Source of the DNA: Sphingosinicella terrae
GTDB lineage: Bacteria > Pseudomonadota > Alphaproteobacteria > Sphingomonadales > Sphingomonadaceae
Direction: 5' to 3'
DNA: 64,000 bases
NCBI RefSeq assembly: GCF_003347635.1
Contig: NZ_QDFY01000013.1
Coordinates: 32,594 to 96,593 of the forward strand
Shown in pieces: positions 6,970 to 17,688 of the stretch. The notes under the pieces were generated by a model that saw only the letters and a list, made by a program, of their open reading frames with translations, had not been told where the DNA came from and did no database searches. How positions within the stretch are numbered: position 1 is the first letter of the stretch; each line of letters starts with the position of its first letter. The position numbers and the translations under genes are program-made.

Positions 6970-9500
6970 GCGAGACGACTGACAAGCCGAAACTCGGAGC
7001 GCGCGCGCCGCTGGGCCTCAAGCGCACGGTCGAGACCGGCAAGGTGAAGCAGAGCTTCAGCCACGGCCGATCGAATACCGTCGTGGTCGAGGTCAAGAAG
7101 CGGCGCATCCTGGGCCGCCCGGGCGAGGCCGAGACGGCGAAGCCAGAGCCGACGCCGGCACCGGCGCCGGCACCGGAAGCGCGCGCGCCCGAGCCGGCGC
7201 CCCAGCCCAAGCCCCCCGTCCGCCCGGCCGCCGCCGATACGCTGACGCGCCGCGAGCTGCAGGAGAAGCTGCTCCGCGAAGCCGAGGAAGCCCGTCTTTC
7301 CGCGCTCGAGGAAGCGCGCCGCCGCGAGGACCGCCAGGCCAAGGAAGCGAGCGACGAGGAACGGCGCCGGGCCGAGGACAATCGCAAGGCCGAGGACGAG
7401 GCCCGTCGCCAGGCCGAGGAAGATGCCAAGCGCCAGGCGGAGGAAGAGGCCAGGGCCGCCGCCGCGCCCGATCCCGCCGCCGCGCCCGCGGGGCAGGCCC
7501 CTTCGGAGGAAGAAGATCGCCGGCCCGCCCATGCGCGTCCCAAGGGCGCCCATGTTCCGGTCAAGCGGCCGGAGCCGGCTCGTCCGAGCCGCGGCCGCGA
7601 GGAGCATCGCCGCGAGCGCGGCAAGCTCACCGTCACCCGTGCCCTGGAGGGCGAGGGCGATGCCCGTGCCCGTTCGCTGGCCGCGCTCAAGCGCGCCCGC
7701 GAGAAGGAGCGGCGCGCCCATCAGCAGTCGGGCCCGCAGGCCAAGCAGGTCCGCGACGTCGTCGTCCCCGAGGCGATCACCGTCCAGGAGCTCGCCAATC
7801 GCATGGCCGAGCGCGGCGCAGACCTGGTCAAGGCCCTGTTCAAGATGGGCACGCCGGTCACCGTCACCGAGACGATCGACCAGGATACGGCGGAGCTGCT
7901 GATCGAGGAATTCGGCCATCGCATGGTCCGGGTCAGCGACGCCGACGTCGACATCCAGACCGAGACGGACGTCGATCCGGCCGAGACGCTGCAGCCGCGG
8001 CCCCCGGTGGTCACGATCATGGGCCATGTCGATCACGGCAAGACCTCGCTGCTCGATGCGATCCGCGGCGCCAACGTCGTGTCCGGCGAGTCCGGCGGCA
8101 TCACCCAGCATATCGGTGCCTATCAGGTCGCGCTTCCCGACAAGTCGAAGGTCACCTTCCTCGACACGCCGGGCCACGAGGCGTTCACCGAAATGCGCGC
8201 CCGCGGCGCCAACGTCACCGATATCGTGATCCTGGTCGTCGCGGCCGATGACGGCCTCAAGCCGCAGACGGTGGAGGCGATCAACCACACCAAGGCGGCC
8301 GGCGTGCCGATGATCGTCGCGATCAACAAGATCGACAAGGAAGGGGCGCGTGCGCAGCGGGTCCGCGAGGAGCTGCTCCAGCACGAGATCGTGGTCGAGG
8401 ACCTGGGCGGCGACGTCCAGGACGTCGAGGTCTCCGCGCTGAAGAAGACCAATCTCGACAAGCTGCTCGAGGCGATCCAGCTCCAGGCCGAACTGCTCGA
8501 GCTCAAGGCCAATCCCGACCGGGCGGCGGAAGGCGCCGTGGTCGAGGCCAAGCTCGACAAGGGCCGGGGCCCGCTCGCGACCGTACTCGTCCAGCGCGGC
8601 ACGCTGCGCGTCGGCGACGTGTTCGTCGCCGGGGCGATCTCCGGCAAGGTCCGGGCGATGATCGACGACAAGGGCCGCCAGGTGAAGGAAGCCGGACCGA
8701 GCGTGCCGGTCGAGGTGCTCGGCCTGTCCGGCGTCCCGTCCGCCGGCGACGTGCTCACCGTCGTCGAGAACGACGCCCGCGCCCGCGAGGTCGCCGCCTA
8801 TCGGCAGAGCGTGCTCGACCGCAAGCGCACCACCTCCGCCCCGGCCAGCTTCGACACGATGTTCTCCGCCTTGAAGGAGAAGCAGGCGATCGAGTTCCCG
8901 CTGGTCATCAAGGGCGACGTCCAGGGCTCGGTCGAGGCGATCGTCAGCGCGGTCAACAAGATCTCCAACGAGGACATCCGCGCCCGCGTGCTCCATGCCG
9001 GCGTCGGCGGGATCACCGAGAGCGACGTCACCCTGGCCAGGGCCTCGGGCGCCCCGATCATCGGGTTCAACGTCCGCGCCAACGCCAAGGCCCGCGAGAT
9101 CGCCGAACGCGATGGCGTCGCCATGCAATATTACGACGTCATCTACGACCTCACTGACGCGGTGAAATCGGCCATGGCCGGCGAGCTGGGTCCGTTGATC
9201 GTCGAGAATGTCGTCGGTCGCGCCGAGGTCCGCGAGGTCTTCTCGGCCGGCAAGCACGGCAAGGCGGCGGGCCTGCTCGTCACCGAAGGCTATATCCGCA
9301 AGGCGCTCAAGGCCCGGATCATGCGCGACGACGTCATCATCTACACTGGTGCCATCGCCTCGCTGCGGCGCTTCAAGGACGACGTCGCCGAAGTGCGCGC
9401 CGGCCTCGAATGCGGCGTCACGTTCGAGAACACGACCGACCTCAAGGCGGGCGACTTCATCGAGACCTACGAAGTCGAGGAGCGCGAGCGGACCTTGTAA
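6966..9500 (+). CDS. infB: Translation initiation factor IF-2
   Basis: An 844-residue IF-2, the GTPase that places initiator tRNA on the 30S subunit. It starts with a short IF2N-like part (GVKRTVETGKVKQSFSHG type), then a long charged and Ala/Pro-rich linker (about 60-260), a second IF2N region, and the GTPase domain. G1 is GHVDHGKTS, G3 is DTPGHEAF and G4 is NKID. Domains II-IV follow (about 510-844). The length is usual for alphaproteobacteria. Start overlaps the ylxR-like stop by four bases. Confidence 0.98.
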   Translation: MSETTDKPKLGARAPLGLKRTVETGKVKQSFSHGRSNTVVVEVKKRRILGRPGEAETAKPEPTPAPAPAPEARAPEPAPQPKPPVRPAAADTLTRRELQEKLLREAEEARLSALEEARRREDRQAKEASDEERRRAEDNRKAEDEARRQAEEDAKRQAEEEARAAAAPDPAAAPAGQAPSEEEDRRPAHARPKGAHVPVKRPEPARPSRGREEHRRERGKLTVTRALEGEGDARARSLAALKRAREKERRAHQQSGPQAKQVRDVVVPEAITVQELANRMAERGADLVKALFKMGTPVTVTETIDQDTAELLIEEFGHRMVRVSDADVDIQTETDVDPAETLQPRPPVVTIMGHVDHGKTSLLDAIRGANVVSGESGGITQHIGAYQVALPDKSKVTFLDTPGHEAFTEMRARGANVTDIVILVVAADDGLKPQTVEAINHTKAAGVPMIVAINKIDKEGARAQRVREELLQHEIVVEDLGGDVQDVEVSALKKTNLDKLLEAIQLQAELLELKANPDRAAEGAVVEAKLDKGRGPLATVLVQRGTLRVGDVFVAGAISGKVRAMIDDKGRQVKEAGPSVPVEVLGLSGVPSAGDVLTVVENDARAREVAAYRQSVLDRKRTTSAPASFDTMFSALKEKQAIEFPLVIKGDVQGSVEAIVSAVNKISNEDIRARVLHAGVGGITESDVTLARASGAPIIGFNVRANAKAREIAERDGVAMQYYDVIYDLTDAVKSAMAGELGPLIVENVVGRAEVREVFSAGKHGKAAGLLVTEGYIRKALKARIMRDDVIIYTGAIASLRRFKDDVAEVRAGLECGVTFENTTDLKAGDFIETYEVEERERTL

Positions 9501-9507
9501 TCTCCGA

Positions 9508-9531
9508 CCCTCTCCCCTGCAGGGGAGAGGG
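9508..9531. repeat. 24-base perfect palindrome, REP-like intergenic repeat
   Basis: Bases 9508-9531 are a perfect palindrome with CCCTCTCCCC on the left arm and its exact complement on the right, just after the infB stop. A related, imperfect dyad is at 9604-9625 (CCTCTCC/GGAGAGG). Neither is followed by a T-run. The 130-base gap between infB and the thioesterase is essentially made of these two repeats and A/G-rich sequence. Such C/T-rich palindromes are frequent between genes in sphingomonads, an observation from general knowledge and not checked here. Confidence 0.7.
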
Positions 9532-9603
9532 AAGAGCCGCGGCAGCGGTGAAGGGAGAGGGGCCGTGGGCGAAGGGGATTTTTCGGACTCCCCCTCTCCC
9601 CAA

Positions 9604-9625
9604 CCTCTCCCCTGAAGAGGAGAGG
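9604..9625. repeat. Imperfect REP-like dyad before the thioesterase gene
   Basis: CCTCTCC (9604-9610) and GGAGAGG (9619-9625) flank an 8-base spacer. The right arm doubles as the ribosome site of the gene at 9631, the same arrangement as at 6247-6270. Confidence 0.5.
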
Positions 9626-9630
9626 AGAAG

Positions 9631-10071
9631 ATGCCGTTGGATAAAGCGCCGCCATCCGTGTTCGACAAGCTGCCGCTGCCCTCCGCCAGCCGTTTGCTCG
9701 GCTGGACGCTGCGCGCGGTCGATCCGGGCGCCGGCACGATCGAGATCGGCTTCACCGCCGACGATCGCTTCCTCAACCCGGCCGGGACGGTGCAGGGTGG
9801 CTTCCTCGCGGCGATGCTCGACGACACCCAAGGGCCGGCGCTGTTCGCCCGGACCGGCGGTGCGATCTACGCTCCGACGATCGACTTCAGCATCGCCTTC
9901 ATCAAGCCGGCGCGCCCGGGACGCTTCGTCGCCAAGGGACGGGTGGTCAATCTCGGCAAGACGATCGCCTTCACCGAGGCCGAGCTCTTCGACGAGGCGG
10001 GAGACCTGGTCGCGCGCGGCACGTTCAGCAATCGGGTGATGCGCACCGAGCGCGTGGTGGGAGAGGGCTGA
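9631..10071 (+). CDS. PaaI-family hotdog-fold thioesterase
   Basis: A 146-residue acyl-CoA thioesterase-like protein of the PaaI/YbgC hotdog superfamily, hydrolysing acyl- or aryl-CoA in the cytoplasm. The family block [21 protein letters not shown] (about 49-69) contains the active-site region with the acidic residue in the central helix, followed by the [15 protein letters not shown] strand. The substrate cannot be told. It lies between infB and rbfA, an unusual place for an enzyme, and its TGA shares one base with the rbfA ATG, so the two are probably translated together. Confidence 0.85.
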   Translation: MPLDKAPPSVFDKLPLPSASRLLGWTLRAVDPGAGTIEIGFTADDRFLNPAGTVQGGFLAAMLDDTQGPALFARTGGAIYAPTIDFSIAFIKPARPGRFVAKGRVVNLGKTIAFTEAELFDEAGDLVARGTFSNRVMRTERVVGEG

Positions 10072-10478
10072 TGCGCCGCAACGAGACTCCGGAGGGCCGC
10101 TCGGTGCGGCTGCTGCGCGTCGGCGAGCAGGTTCGCCATGCCTTGTCGGAGGTGCTGATGCGCGGCGACGTCCATGACGAGACGCTCGCCAGCCACAGCG
10201 TCTCGATCACCGAAGTCAGGATGTCGCCGGACCTTCGGCACGCGACCGTCTTCGTGAAGCCCCTGCTCGGCGCCGACGAGGAAGCGGTGCTGAAGGCGCT
10301 GAAGAAGAACGTGCGCTACCTCAAGGGCGAAGTCGCGCACCGGGTGAACACCAAATATGCCGCCGACCTCAAATTCCTGCCCGACGAGAGCTTCGACGAG
10401 GGCGGCCGCATCGACCGGCTGCTGCGGTCACCGAAAGTGGCGCAGGACCTCGAGGAGGAAGAAGACGACGGCGAATAA
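10071..10478 (+). CDS. rbfA: 30S ribosome-binding factor RbfA
   Basis: A 135-residue RbfA, a KH-fold cold-shock protein needed for 16S rRNA 5'-end maturation. Visible family parts: [40 protein letters not shown] and [28 protein letters not shown]. Length is normal. Its ATG overlaps the thioesterase stop by one base. It closes the nusA-infB operon segment. Confidence 0.95.
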   Translation: MRRNETPEGRSVRLLRVGEQVRHALSEVLMRGDVHDETLASHSVSITEVRMSPDLRHATVFVKPLLGADEEAVLKALKKNVRYLKGEVAHRVNTKYAADLKFLPDESFDEGGRIDRLLRSPKVAQDLEEEEDDGE

Positions 10479-10489
10479 GGGAGGGGAGG

Positions 10490-11236
10490 ATGCGTTCCTG
10501 GCGGCGGCTTTCCGGCTTGGTCACGCTGGGCCTGGCGGGAGGCGCCGCGGCCGAACCGTTCGCGATTCGCGAAGTCGCCTATCCCTCGCTCCCGCAAGCG
10601 GCGGCAGACGCCGCCGGCTTCGCGCCGCCGGGCTGGCAGGTGGAGCGGCGGGCGGAAGGCGATCTCGACGGCGACGGACGCATCGATCTGGCCTTCGTCA
10701 TCCGCAGCCGCGATCCCGCCAACATCCTTGCCAATGAGGGGCTCGGCGAGCCGGTCTTCGACACCAATCCCCGCATCCTGGCGATCGCCCTGCGCGGGGC
10801 GGACGGGCCCTACCGGCTGGTGGTGCAGGACCACGCGCTCATCCCTCGCCGCAGGTATCCCACCCAGCAGGATCCGTTCGACGAGACCGACTCCGCGCTG
10901 ACGATCGAAAACCGGACGCTCAAGCTGGTCATGCCGCGCTTCTGGAGCGCGGGCAGCTGGAGCATGGGACCGGTCGGCTTCACCTTCCGATGGCAGGATG
11001 GCGCGATGCGGCTGATCGGTTACGACTATGACAACATTCAGCGCAACAGCGGCGAATCGACCTCGATCAGCGTCAATTTCCTGACCGGGCGGGCAAGGAT
11101 CGATCTGGGCAACATGGAAAGCGACGATGAAGACGTGCGCTGGATCCGGATCGAGCGCCGGCCGCTCCTCGCGCTCGAAGAGGTGGGCGACGGCCTCGCC
11201 TTCGACCCGCAGGGCCTTGTCGCCGGCCTGCCCTGA
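10490..11236 (+). CDS. Secreted protein of unknown function with a DxDGDG-like loop
   Basis: A 248-residue protein with a clear signal peptide (MRSWRRLSGLVTLGLAGGAAA). After it comes GDLDGDGRIDLAFVIR, an FG-GAP/EF-hand-like calcium loop seen in proteins that describe 'quantity' repeats, then a beta-rich body (SWSMGPVGFTFRWQDGAMRLIGYDYDNIQRNSGE). This pattern occurs in uncharacterised sphingomonad periplasmic proteins. No enzymatic motif is recognised. It starts 11 bases after rbfA with a GGGAGG site and may be read from the same transcript. Confidence 0.7.
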   Translation: MRSWRRLSGLVTLGLAGGAAAEPFAIREVAYPSLPQAAADAAGFAPPGWQVERRAEGDLDGDGRIDLAFVIRSRDPANILANEGLGEPVFDTNPRILAIALRGADGPYRLVVQDHALIPRRRYPTQQDPFDETDSALTIENRTLKLVMPRFWSAGSWSMGPVGFTFRWQDGAMRLIGYDYDNIQRNSGESTSISVNFLTGRARIDLGNMESDDEDVRWIRIERRPLLALEEVGDGLAFDPQGLVAGLP

Positions 11237-11316
11237 CCTCCCGGCCACGCCATGGCCATCTTTCTGCCGCAGCGAGGCGTGACTCAAGGCCGGCATCCAG
11301 TCCCAGGAGACGCTTC

Positions 11317-11883
11317 ATGACCGTTCCGCCAGCCCTGGCCGAGCCGATGGAGGCGGACGGCATCCGCCTCGAGCCGGCGGCGCCGTCGCATCGCGAAGGC
11401 CTCCGGGCGGCCTGCACCGAGGACATGGACATCTGGCCGATCTATGCGGTCAATTGGGGGCCCGAGCAGTTCGACGACAATTTCGACAAGCTCCGGCAAC
11501 GGCCGCGCACGCAGGGCTTCGCGATCCTCGGCGAAGGCGGGATCGTGGGCATGAGCGCCTATCTCGGCATCGAGCCGGAACGGGGCGTGCTCGAGATCGG
11601 CAACACCTATTACGTCCCCGCGCTGCGCGGGACCGGCTTCAACCGGCGGGTCAAGGATCTGATGATCCGCCGCGCCTTCGCCTGCGGCTTTCGCCGCATC
11701 GAATTCCGCGTCGACAGCCGCAACGCCCGCAGCCAGGCGGCGATGGCGAAGCTCGGCGCGGTGCGCGAGGGCGTGATCCGCGCCGAGCGGATCACCTGGA
11801 CCGGCCATGTCCGCGACACCGTCCTCTTCTCGATCCTGGCCGGGGAATGGCCCACGGTTGAAGGGGCGTCGGCGAGGGTCTAG
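11317..11883 (+). CDS. GNAT-family N-acetyltransferase (RimJ/RimL-like)
   Basis: A 188-residue acetyltransferase-like protein. The N-terminal IRLEPAAPSHREGLRAACTED, the middle ARDYLGIEPE-like strand (GMSAYLGIEPERGVLEIGNTYY) and the coenzyme A loop region (ALRGTGFNRRVKDLMIRRAF) followed by RIEFRVDSRNARSQAAMAKLGAVREG match the RimJ/RimL type that acetylates protein N-termini or small amines. Start ATG has a GGAGACGC site. Ends 3 bases before the antitoxin gene, so it may share a transcript with the toxin-antitoxin pair. Confidence 0.85.
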   Translation: MTVPPALAEPMEADGIRLEPAAPSHREGLRAACTEDMDIWPIYAVNWGPEQFDDNFDKLRQRPRTQGFAILGEGGIVGMSAYLGIEPERGVLEIGNTYYVPALRGTGFNRRVKDLMIRRAFACGFRRIEFRVDSRNARSQAAMAKLGAVREGVIRAERITWTGHVRDTVLFSILAGEWPTVEGASARV

Positions 11884-11886
11884 GTA

Positions 11887-12159
11887 TTGGCGGTGAACGC
11901 GAAGACCAAGCTCGAATCGGCCGGCAAGGTGCAGTTGCCGAAAGACGTGCTGGAGCAGCTCGGCTTCGAACCGGGCCAGGTGCTCGAAGTCGTGCCCAGC
12001 GCCAGGGGGATCCTGCTTCGGCGGCCCTTCGCCAAGTCGGGCCGGCGGACCGAGGACGTCCTGGCCGAGATCCGGAAGATCGTGAAGTATGAGGGCCCGG
12101 CGGTCCCAGTGGAGGAACTCAGCTTCCCGTCCCCCGAGCATTGGCGCCGGGAACCTTGA
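11887..12159 (+). CDS. AbrB/MazE-family antitoxin-like protein (VapB type)
   Basis: A 90-residue protein with an N-terminal swapped-hairpin AbrB DNA-binding domain (KTKLESAGKVQLPKDVLEQLGFEPGQVLEVVPSARGILLRR) and an acidic, Glu-rich C-terminal tail that would bind the toxin. In such systems it neutralises the partner PIN ribonuclease and represses its own promoter. Start is uncertain: TTG at 11887 or GTG at 11893. It overlaps the following PIN gene through a TTGA junction. No obvious own promoter lies in the 3-base gap to the acetyltransferase. Confidence 0.8.
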   Translation: MAVNAKTKLESAGKVQLPKDVLEQLGFEPGQVLEVVPSARGILLRRPFAKSGRRTEDVLAEIRKIVKYEGPAVPVEELSFPSPEHWRREP

Positions 12160-12563
12160 TCACCGAAGGGTTGAAGGCGGCCGACACGAACGTCATCGTT
12201 CGCATCATCGTGCGCGACGATCCCGACCAGATTACCATCATCGATGCGCTGCTCGAACAGTCGTTGTTCGTGCCGATCACCGTTCTCCTGGAGACGGTCT
12301 GGGTGCTCAGCTCACGATATAGGATGCAGCGGCGCGATATTGCCGATGCCATGGAAAACCTTCTCGACCTGCCCGCTATCGTCGTCGACGAGCCCGACCT
12401 GATTCTCTGGGCGCTGGGCCGCTTCCGCAACGGTGCCGATTTCGCCGACATGCTCCACTTGATCGTCAGCCGCGAGACAGAAGGGCTGGTGACGTTCGAC
12501 AAAGGCATGCCCAAGGCGGCGGCGGAGCAGGCACCGGTGCCGATCATCACCCTTCGGGCCTGA
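12156..12563 (+). CDS. PIN-domain ribonuclease toxin (VapC type)
   Basis: A PIN-domain protein of about 130-135 residues. The first acidic residue is in AADTNVIVRIIV, the second in TVLLETVWVL, and the later acidic cluster in GADFADMLHLIVS and LVTFDKGM; these form the metal site of PIN ribonucleases. No ATG fits. TTG at 12156 overlaps the antitoxin stop as TTGA; TTG at 12171 would give the standard short lead before the DTN block; TTG at 12141 is a third choice. Expected role: sequence-specific RNA cleavage on antitoxin loss. Confidence 0.8.
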   Translation: MITEGLKAADTNVIVRIIVRDDPDQITIIDALLEQSLFVPITVLLETVWVLSSRYRMQRRDIADAMENLLDLPAIVVDEPDLILWALGRFRNGADFADMLHLIVSRETEGLVTFDKGMPKAAAEQAPVPIITLRA

Positions 12564-12566
12564 GCC

Positions 12567-13199
12567 ATGGCCAAGCTCTATTTCTATTATTCGTCGATGA
12601 ACGCCGGCAAGTCGACGACCCTGCTCCAGGCGGACTTCAACTATCGCGAGCGGGGGATGGCGACGATGCTCTACACCGCCGCCGTCGACGATCGCGCCGG
12701 CCAAGGCCTGATCGATTCCCGGATCGGGCTTCGGGCGGAGGCGAATAGCTATGCGCCCGGCAAGAGCCTGCGCGTCGAGGTCGAGGAGGAGATGAAGCGG
12801 CGCCGGGTGGATTGCATCCTCCTAGACGAGGCCCAGTTCCTGACCCGAGCCCAGGTGCTGGAGCTGGCGTCGATCTGCGACGAGCTCGACATTCCGGTGC
12901 TCGCTTACGGTCTCAGGACCGACTTCCAGGGCGAGCTGTTCGAGGGCAGCGGCGCGCTCCTCGCGCTGGCGGACGCGCTGGTCGAGCTCAAGGCGATCTG
13001 CGAGTGCGGCCGCAAGGCGACGATGAACCTGCGCGTCGACGAAGAGGGGCGGGCGGTACGCGCCGGCGCCCAGACCGAGATCGGCGGCAACGACCGCTAC
13101 GTCGCCTTGTGCCGCCGCCACTTCTTCGAGCGCATGCGCGAGGCGGAGGAAAGGCAGCTGAGGCTCGTTCTCACCTGCGAGGCCGGCGCCGCCGCCTGA
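12567..13199 (+). CDS. tdk: Thymidine kinase (type II)
   Basis: A 210-residue cytosolic thymidine kinase that phosphorylates thymidine in the salvage pathway. The P-loop is in YYSSMNAGKSTTLLQ, the E. coli Tdk form. The catalytic acidic region is LLDEAQFLTRAQV and the lasso loop includes YGLRTDFQGELFEGS. The zinc site has CECG around residue 150 and CRRHF near 175, as in bacterial type II enzymes. Starts 3 bases after the PIN toxin stop with no good ribosome site of its own, so it may be coupled to it. Confidence 0.95.
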   Translation: MAKLYFYYSSMNAGKSTTLLQADFNYRERGMATMLYTAAVDDRAGQGLIDSRIGLRAEANSYAPGKSLRVEVEEEMKRRRVDCILLDEAQFLTRAQVLELASICDELDIPVLAYGLRTDFQGELFEGSGALLALADALVELKAICECGRKATMNLRVDEEGRAVRAGAQTEIGGNDRYVALCRRHFFERMREAEERQLRLVLTCEAGAAA

Positions 13200-13266
13200 T
13201 CGTTGCGGCGCGGTATTGATCCGATCGCGCCGCATCCCACATCCGGATCGAGGAGATCCGAAGAAG

Positions 13267-13440
13267 ATGGCCAGCGTCCTGTTCACCGCCCTTGCCTTGA
13301 TCGCCGCCGGCCAGGCGGGCCCGGTCCCAGCCGTGTCGAGCAGCGCGCCGACGCGCTGCACCGCATGCGGAGCCGCCTCGGCCCCGGCGGCCGAGACCCG
13401 TGCGGCCGTTGCCCAAGCGGGGCTGCGCCGCCAAGGCTGA
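13267..13440 (+). CDS. Small secreted protein of unknown function
   Basis: A 57-residue reading frame with a hydrophobic export-like start (MASVLFTALALIAAGQAGPV) and one CTAC pair, preceded by AGGAGATCCGAAGAAG. Coding bias agrees with the surrounding genes. It lies between tdk and truB. No family is recognised, and so short a frame in GC-rich DNA may be chance. Confidence 0.4.
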   Translation: MASVLFTALALIAAGQAGPVPAVSSSAPTRCTACGAASAPAAETRAAVAQAGLRRQG

Positions 13441-13471
13441 CACCACGGCGCCCAGGCGTTAAGCGCCGGGC

Positions 13472-14434
13472 GTGCATGGCTGGCTGATCATCGACAAACC
13501 GGTCGGGCCGGGCTCGACTCCGATCGTCGGTGCCGTGAAGAGGGCGCTGCGCGAGGGCGGCTATCCCAAAGTGAAGGTCGGCCATGGCGGGACGCTCGAT
13601 CCGCTGGCGAGCGGCGTGCTGCCGGTGGCGCTCGGCGAGGCGACCAAGCTTTCCGGGCGGATGCTCGACGCCGACAAGGGCTACGATTTCACCATCGCCT
13701 TCGGCGCCGAGACCGACACGCTCGACGCCGAGGGCAAGGTGGTGGCGCATTCGGAGCGGCGGCCGACGATCGAGCAGGTCGAGGCGGTGCTGCCGCTTTT
13801 CACCGGCGCGATCGTTCAGGTGCCGCCGGCCTATTCGGCGCTGAAGGTGGAGGGGAAGCGGGCCTACGATCTGGCACGCGCCGGCGCCGAGGTGAAGCTG
13901 GCTTCGCGGCAGGTGACGGTTCACCGGCTTGCTTTGCGTCATCCTGGCGAAAGCCAGGATCTCACGGCCTCGACAGAGTCGACGAAGGAGAAGGGAGATC
14001 CCAGCTTGCGCTGGGATGACGGCAAGGGCCTGGAGCGGGTCACGCTCTCCGCCCTCGTCTCCAAGGGCACCTACATCCGCTCGCTCGCCCGCGACATCGC
14101 CCGGGCCCTTGATGGCGTCGGCCACGTCACCATGTTGCGGAGGACCAAGGCCGGGCCCTTCACCCTCGAAGGGGCGATTTCGCTGGACAAATTGGACGAA
14201 CTCGCTAAGGCCCGCGACCTTGAACAGGCACTCTTGCCGCTGACGGCAGGGCTGGACGACATCCCGGCTCTTCCCGTCACCCCCGATCAGGCAGGAGCGC
14301 TCCGACAGGGGCGGATCTTGATCGGGATTGCCGCAAAGCCGGGGCTTCACCTTGCGACCGACCAGTCTGTTCCGGTCGCTTTGGTCGAAGCCGAAGCCGG
14401 AAATCTCCGGGTGGTGCGCGGCTTCAACCTCTAG
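13472..14434 (+). CDS. truB: tRNA pseudouridine(55) synthase TruB carrying an in-frame palindromic insertion
   Basis: A 320-residue TruB, making pseudouridine 55 in tRNA. It starts at a GTG (HGWLIIDKPVGPGS). The catalytic aspartate is in GHGGTLDPLASGVLPVALGEATK, followed by the KGYDFTIAFGAETDTLDAEG and PPAYSALKVEGKRAYDLARAG blocks, then SKGTYIRSLARDIA. Between HRLAL and ERVTLSALVSKG there is an extra stretch of about 29 residues (starting RHPGESQDL) that has no counterpart in ordinary TruB and is encoded exactly by the repeat at 13937-14021. The insertion keeps the frame. It lies in a surface loop region before the TYIRSL block, so function may persist. Confidence 0.95.
   Translation: MHGWLIIDKPVGPGSTPIVGAVKRALREGGYPKVKVGHGGTLDPLASGVLPVALGEATKLSGRMLDADKGYDFTIAFGAETDTLDAEGKVVAHSERRPTIEQVEAVLPLFTGAIVQVPPAYSALKVEGKRAYDLARAGAEVKLASRQVTVHRLALRHPGESQDLTASTESTKEKGDPSLRWDDGKGLERVTLSALVSKGTYIRSLARDIARALDGVGHVTMLRRTKAGPFTLEGAISLDKLDELAKARDLEQALLPLTAGLDDIPALPVTPDQAGALRQGRILIGIAAKPGLHLATDQSVPVALVEAEAGNLRVVRGFNL
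13937..14021. repeat. Palindromic repeat element (two hairpins, 85 bases) inside truB
   Basis: The element is bounded by CGTCATCC (13937-13944) and its complement GGATGACG (14014-14021). Inside are two perfect hairpins with 8-base stems and tetraloops: 13941-13960 (ATCCTGGC-GAAA-GCCAGGAT) and 13999-14018 (ATCCCAGC-TTGC-GCTGGGAT). This is the layout of the abundant 'VIPAQAGIS/ACAGMT' palindromes of sphingomonads and other alphaproteobacteria, normally intergenic. Here it interrupts a gene in frame, as Rickettsia palindromic elements do. Confidence 0.85.
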
Positions 14435-14451
14435 TTCGAAAGGAATGAACG

Positions 14452-14721
14452 ATGTCGGTCACCGCCGAGCGCAAGCAGGAACTGATCAACGACAATGCCC
14501 GCACTTCGGGCGATACCGGTTCGCCGGAGGTGCAGGTCGCGATCCTCACCGAGCGGATCAGCAATCTCACCGAGCATTTCAAGACCCACGCCAAGGACAA
14601 TCACAGCCGGCGCGGCCTGCTGATGCTCGTCAACAAGCGCCGCTCGCTGCTCGATTATCTCAAGGGCAAGGACGAAGCGCGCTACACCGCCCTCATCGCG
14701 AAGCTCGGGCTTCGCAAGTAA
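14452..14721 (+). CDS. rpsO: 30S ribosomal protein S15
   Basis: An 89-residue S15, normal length, binding the central domain of 16S rRNA. Blocks: [26 protein letters not shown] and [22 protein letters not shown]. It has a good AAAGGAATGAACG site. It lies 17 bases after truB and is followed by a strong terminator, the usual truB-rpsO-pnp order. S15 often represses its own mRNA; no pseudoknot could be judged in so short a leader. Confidence 0.98.
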   Translation: MSVTAERKQELINDNARTSGDTGSPEVQVAILTERISNLTEHFKTHAKDNHSRRGLLMLVNKRRSLLDYLKGKDEARYTALIAKLGLRK

Positions 14722-14726
14722 CCGGA

Positions 14727-14752
14727 AACGGCCTCCTCGCGAGGCCGTTTTT
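14727..14752 (+). terminator. Intrinsic terminator after rpsO
   Basis: AACGGCCTC (14727-14735) pairs with GAGGCCGTT (14741-14749) around a five-base loop and runs into TTTTT (14748-14752). It separates rpsO from pnp, and the 122 bases after it would have to hold the pnp promoter. Confidence 0.9.
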
Positions 14753-14874
14753 CGTATCGGGCCCGCGCAATCCGGCGCGGACTCGATGGGACCGATCGGG
14801 TCCGACCAGGCGGGCGAGAGCGCCCGCACAGAGGCCCCGGCCGCATAGGGCGGCCGGACGCAAGGAAAACATAC

Positions 14875-17241
<2,367 letters not shown>

Positions 17242-17272
17242 TCCGCAGCGACCGCTCGGACGGTTCAAGAAG

Positions 17273-17300
17273 AAGGGGCCCCGGCGACGGGGCCCCTTTT
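17273..17300 (+). terminator. Intrinsic terminator after pnp
   Basis: AAGGGGCCCCG (17273-17283) pairs with CGGGGCCCCTT (17288-17298) around GCGA and ends in TTTT. It is a near-perfect, very GC-rich stem about 30 bases after the pnp stop. Confidence 0.9.
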
Positions 17301-17364
17301 GTATTGGGAGAGCGGGCTTGCCCGATGACCGAAGCGCCGGATCCGTCGATCCTGCCGAAAGGGT

Positions 17365-17586
17365 CTAGGCAGCAACCTTCGGCGCTGACGAGGCGGCTTC
17401 CTGCGCGACCTCCGCCGTGTCGAAGCGGCGGACCAGCCGTCCCCCGCACCACAGCTCGACCGGTTGGTCGACGGCGCGACGCTGGGCGATGCCGATCGCC
17501 ACTTCGTCGTTGACCGCGTCGAAGGATTCCTCCCGCTCGAAATAGCCCATGGTCGGGCTGACGAAATGGAGGCTGTAATAGGACAT
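17365..17586 (-). CDS. Small conserved-looking protein of unknown function
   Basis: A 73-residue soluble protein (MSYYSLHFVSPTMGYFEREE...). It carries an aromatic N-terminus, an EVAIGIAQRRAV helix and the strand PVELWCGGRLVRRFD. This type of small protein with an 'ELWCGGRLVRR' strand is common among sphingomonads without known role. An AGGGATCATCG stretch precedes the ATG. It is divergent from nasT. Confidence 0.65.
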   Translation of the reverse strand: MSYYSLHFVSPTMGYFEREESFDAVNDEVAIGIAQRRAVDQPVELWCGGRLVRRFDTAEVAQEAASSAPKVAA

Positions 17587-17688
17587 CGATGATCCCTCGT
17601 GATGGGCCGTCCGCAGGGAACCGGCCGGGACAGCCGGGCGATCGGGCCCAAGGAGGAAATGCTCGACTCCTCAGAGCGGTTCCGGAAC

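Noticed and set aside
6558..9827. A 1089-codon open frame on the minus strand opposite infB
   Set aside because: It mirrors infB codons in GC-rich DNA and shows no domain or sensible start; infB is certain.
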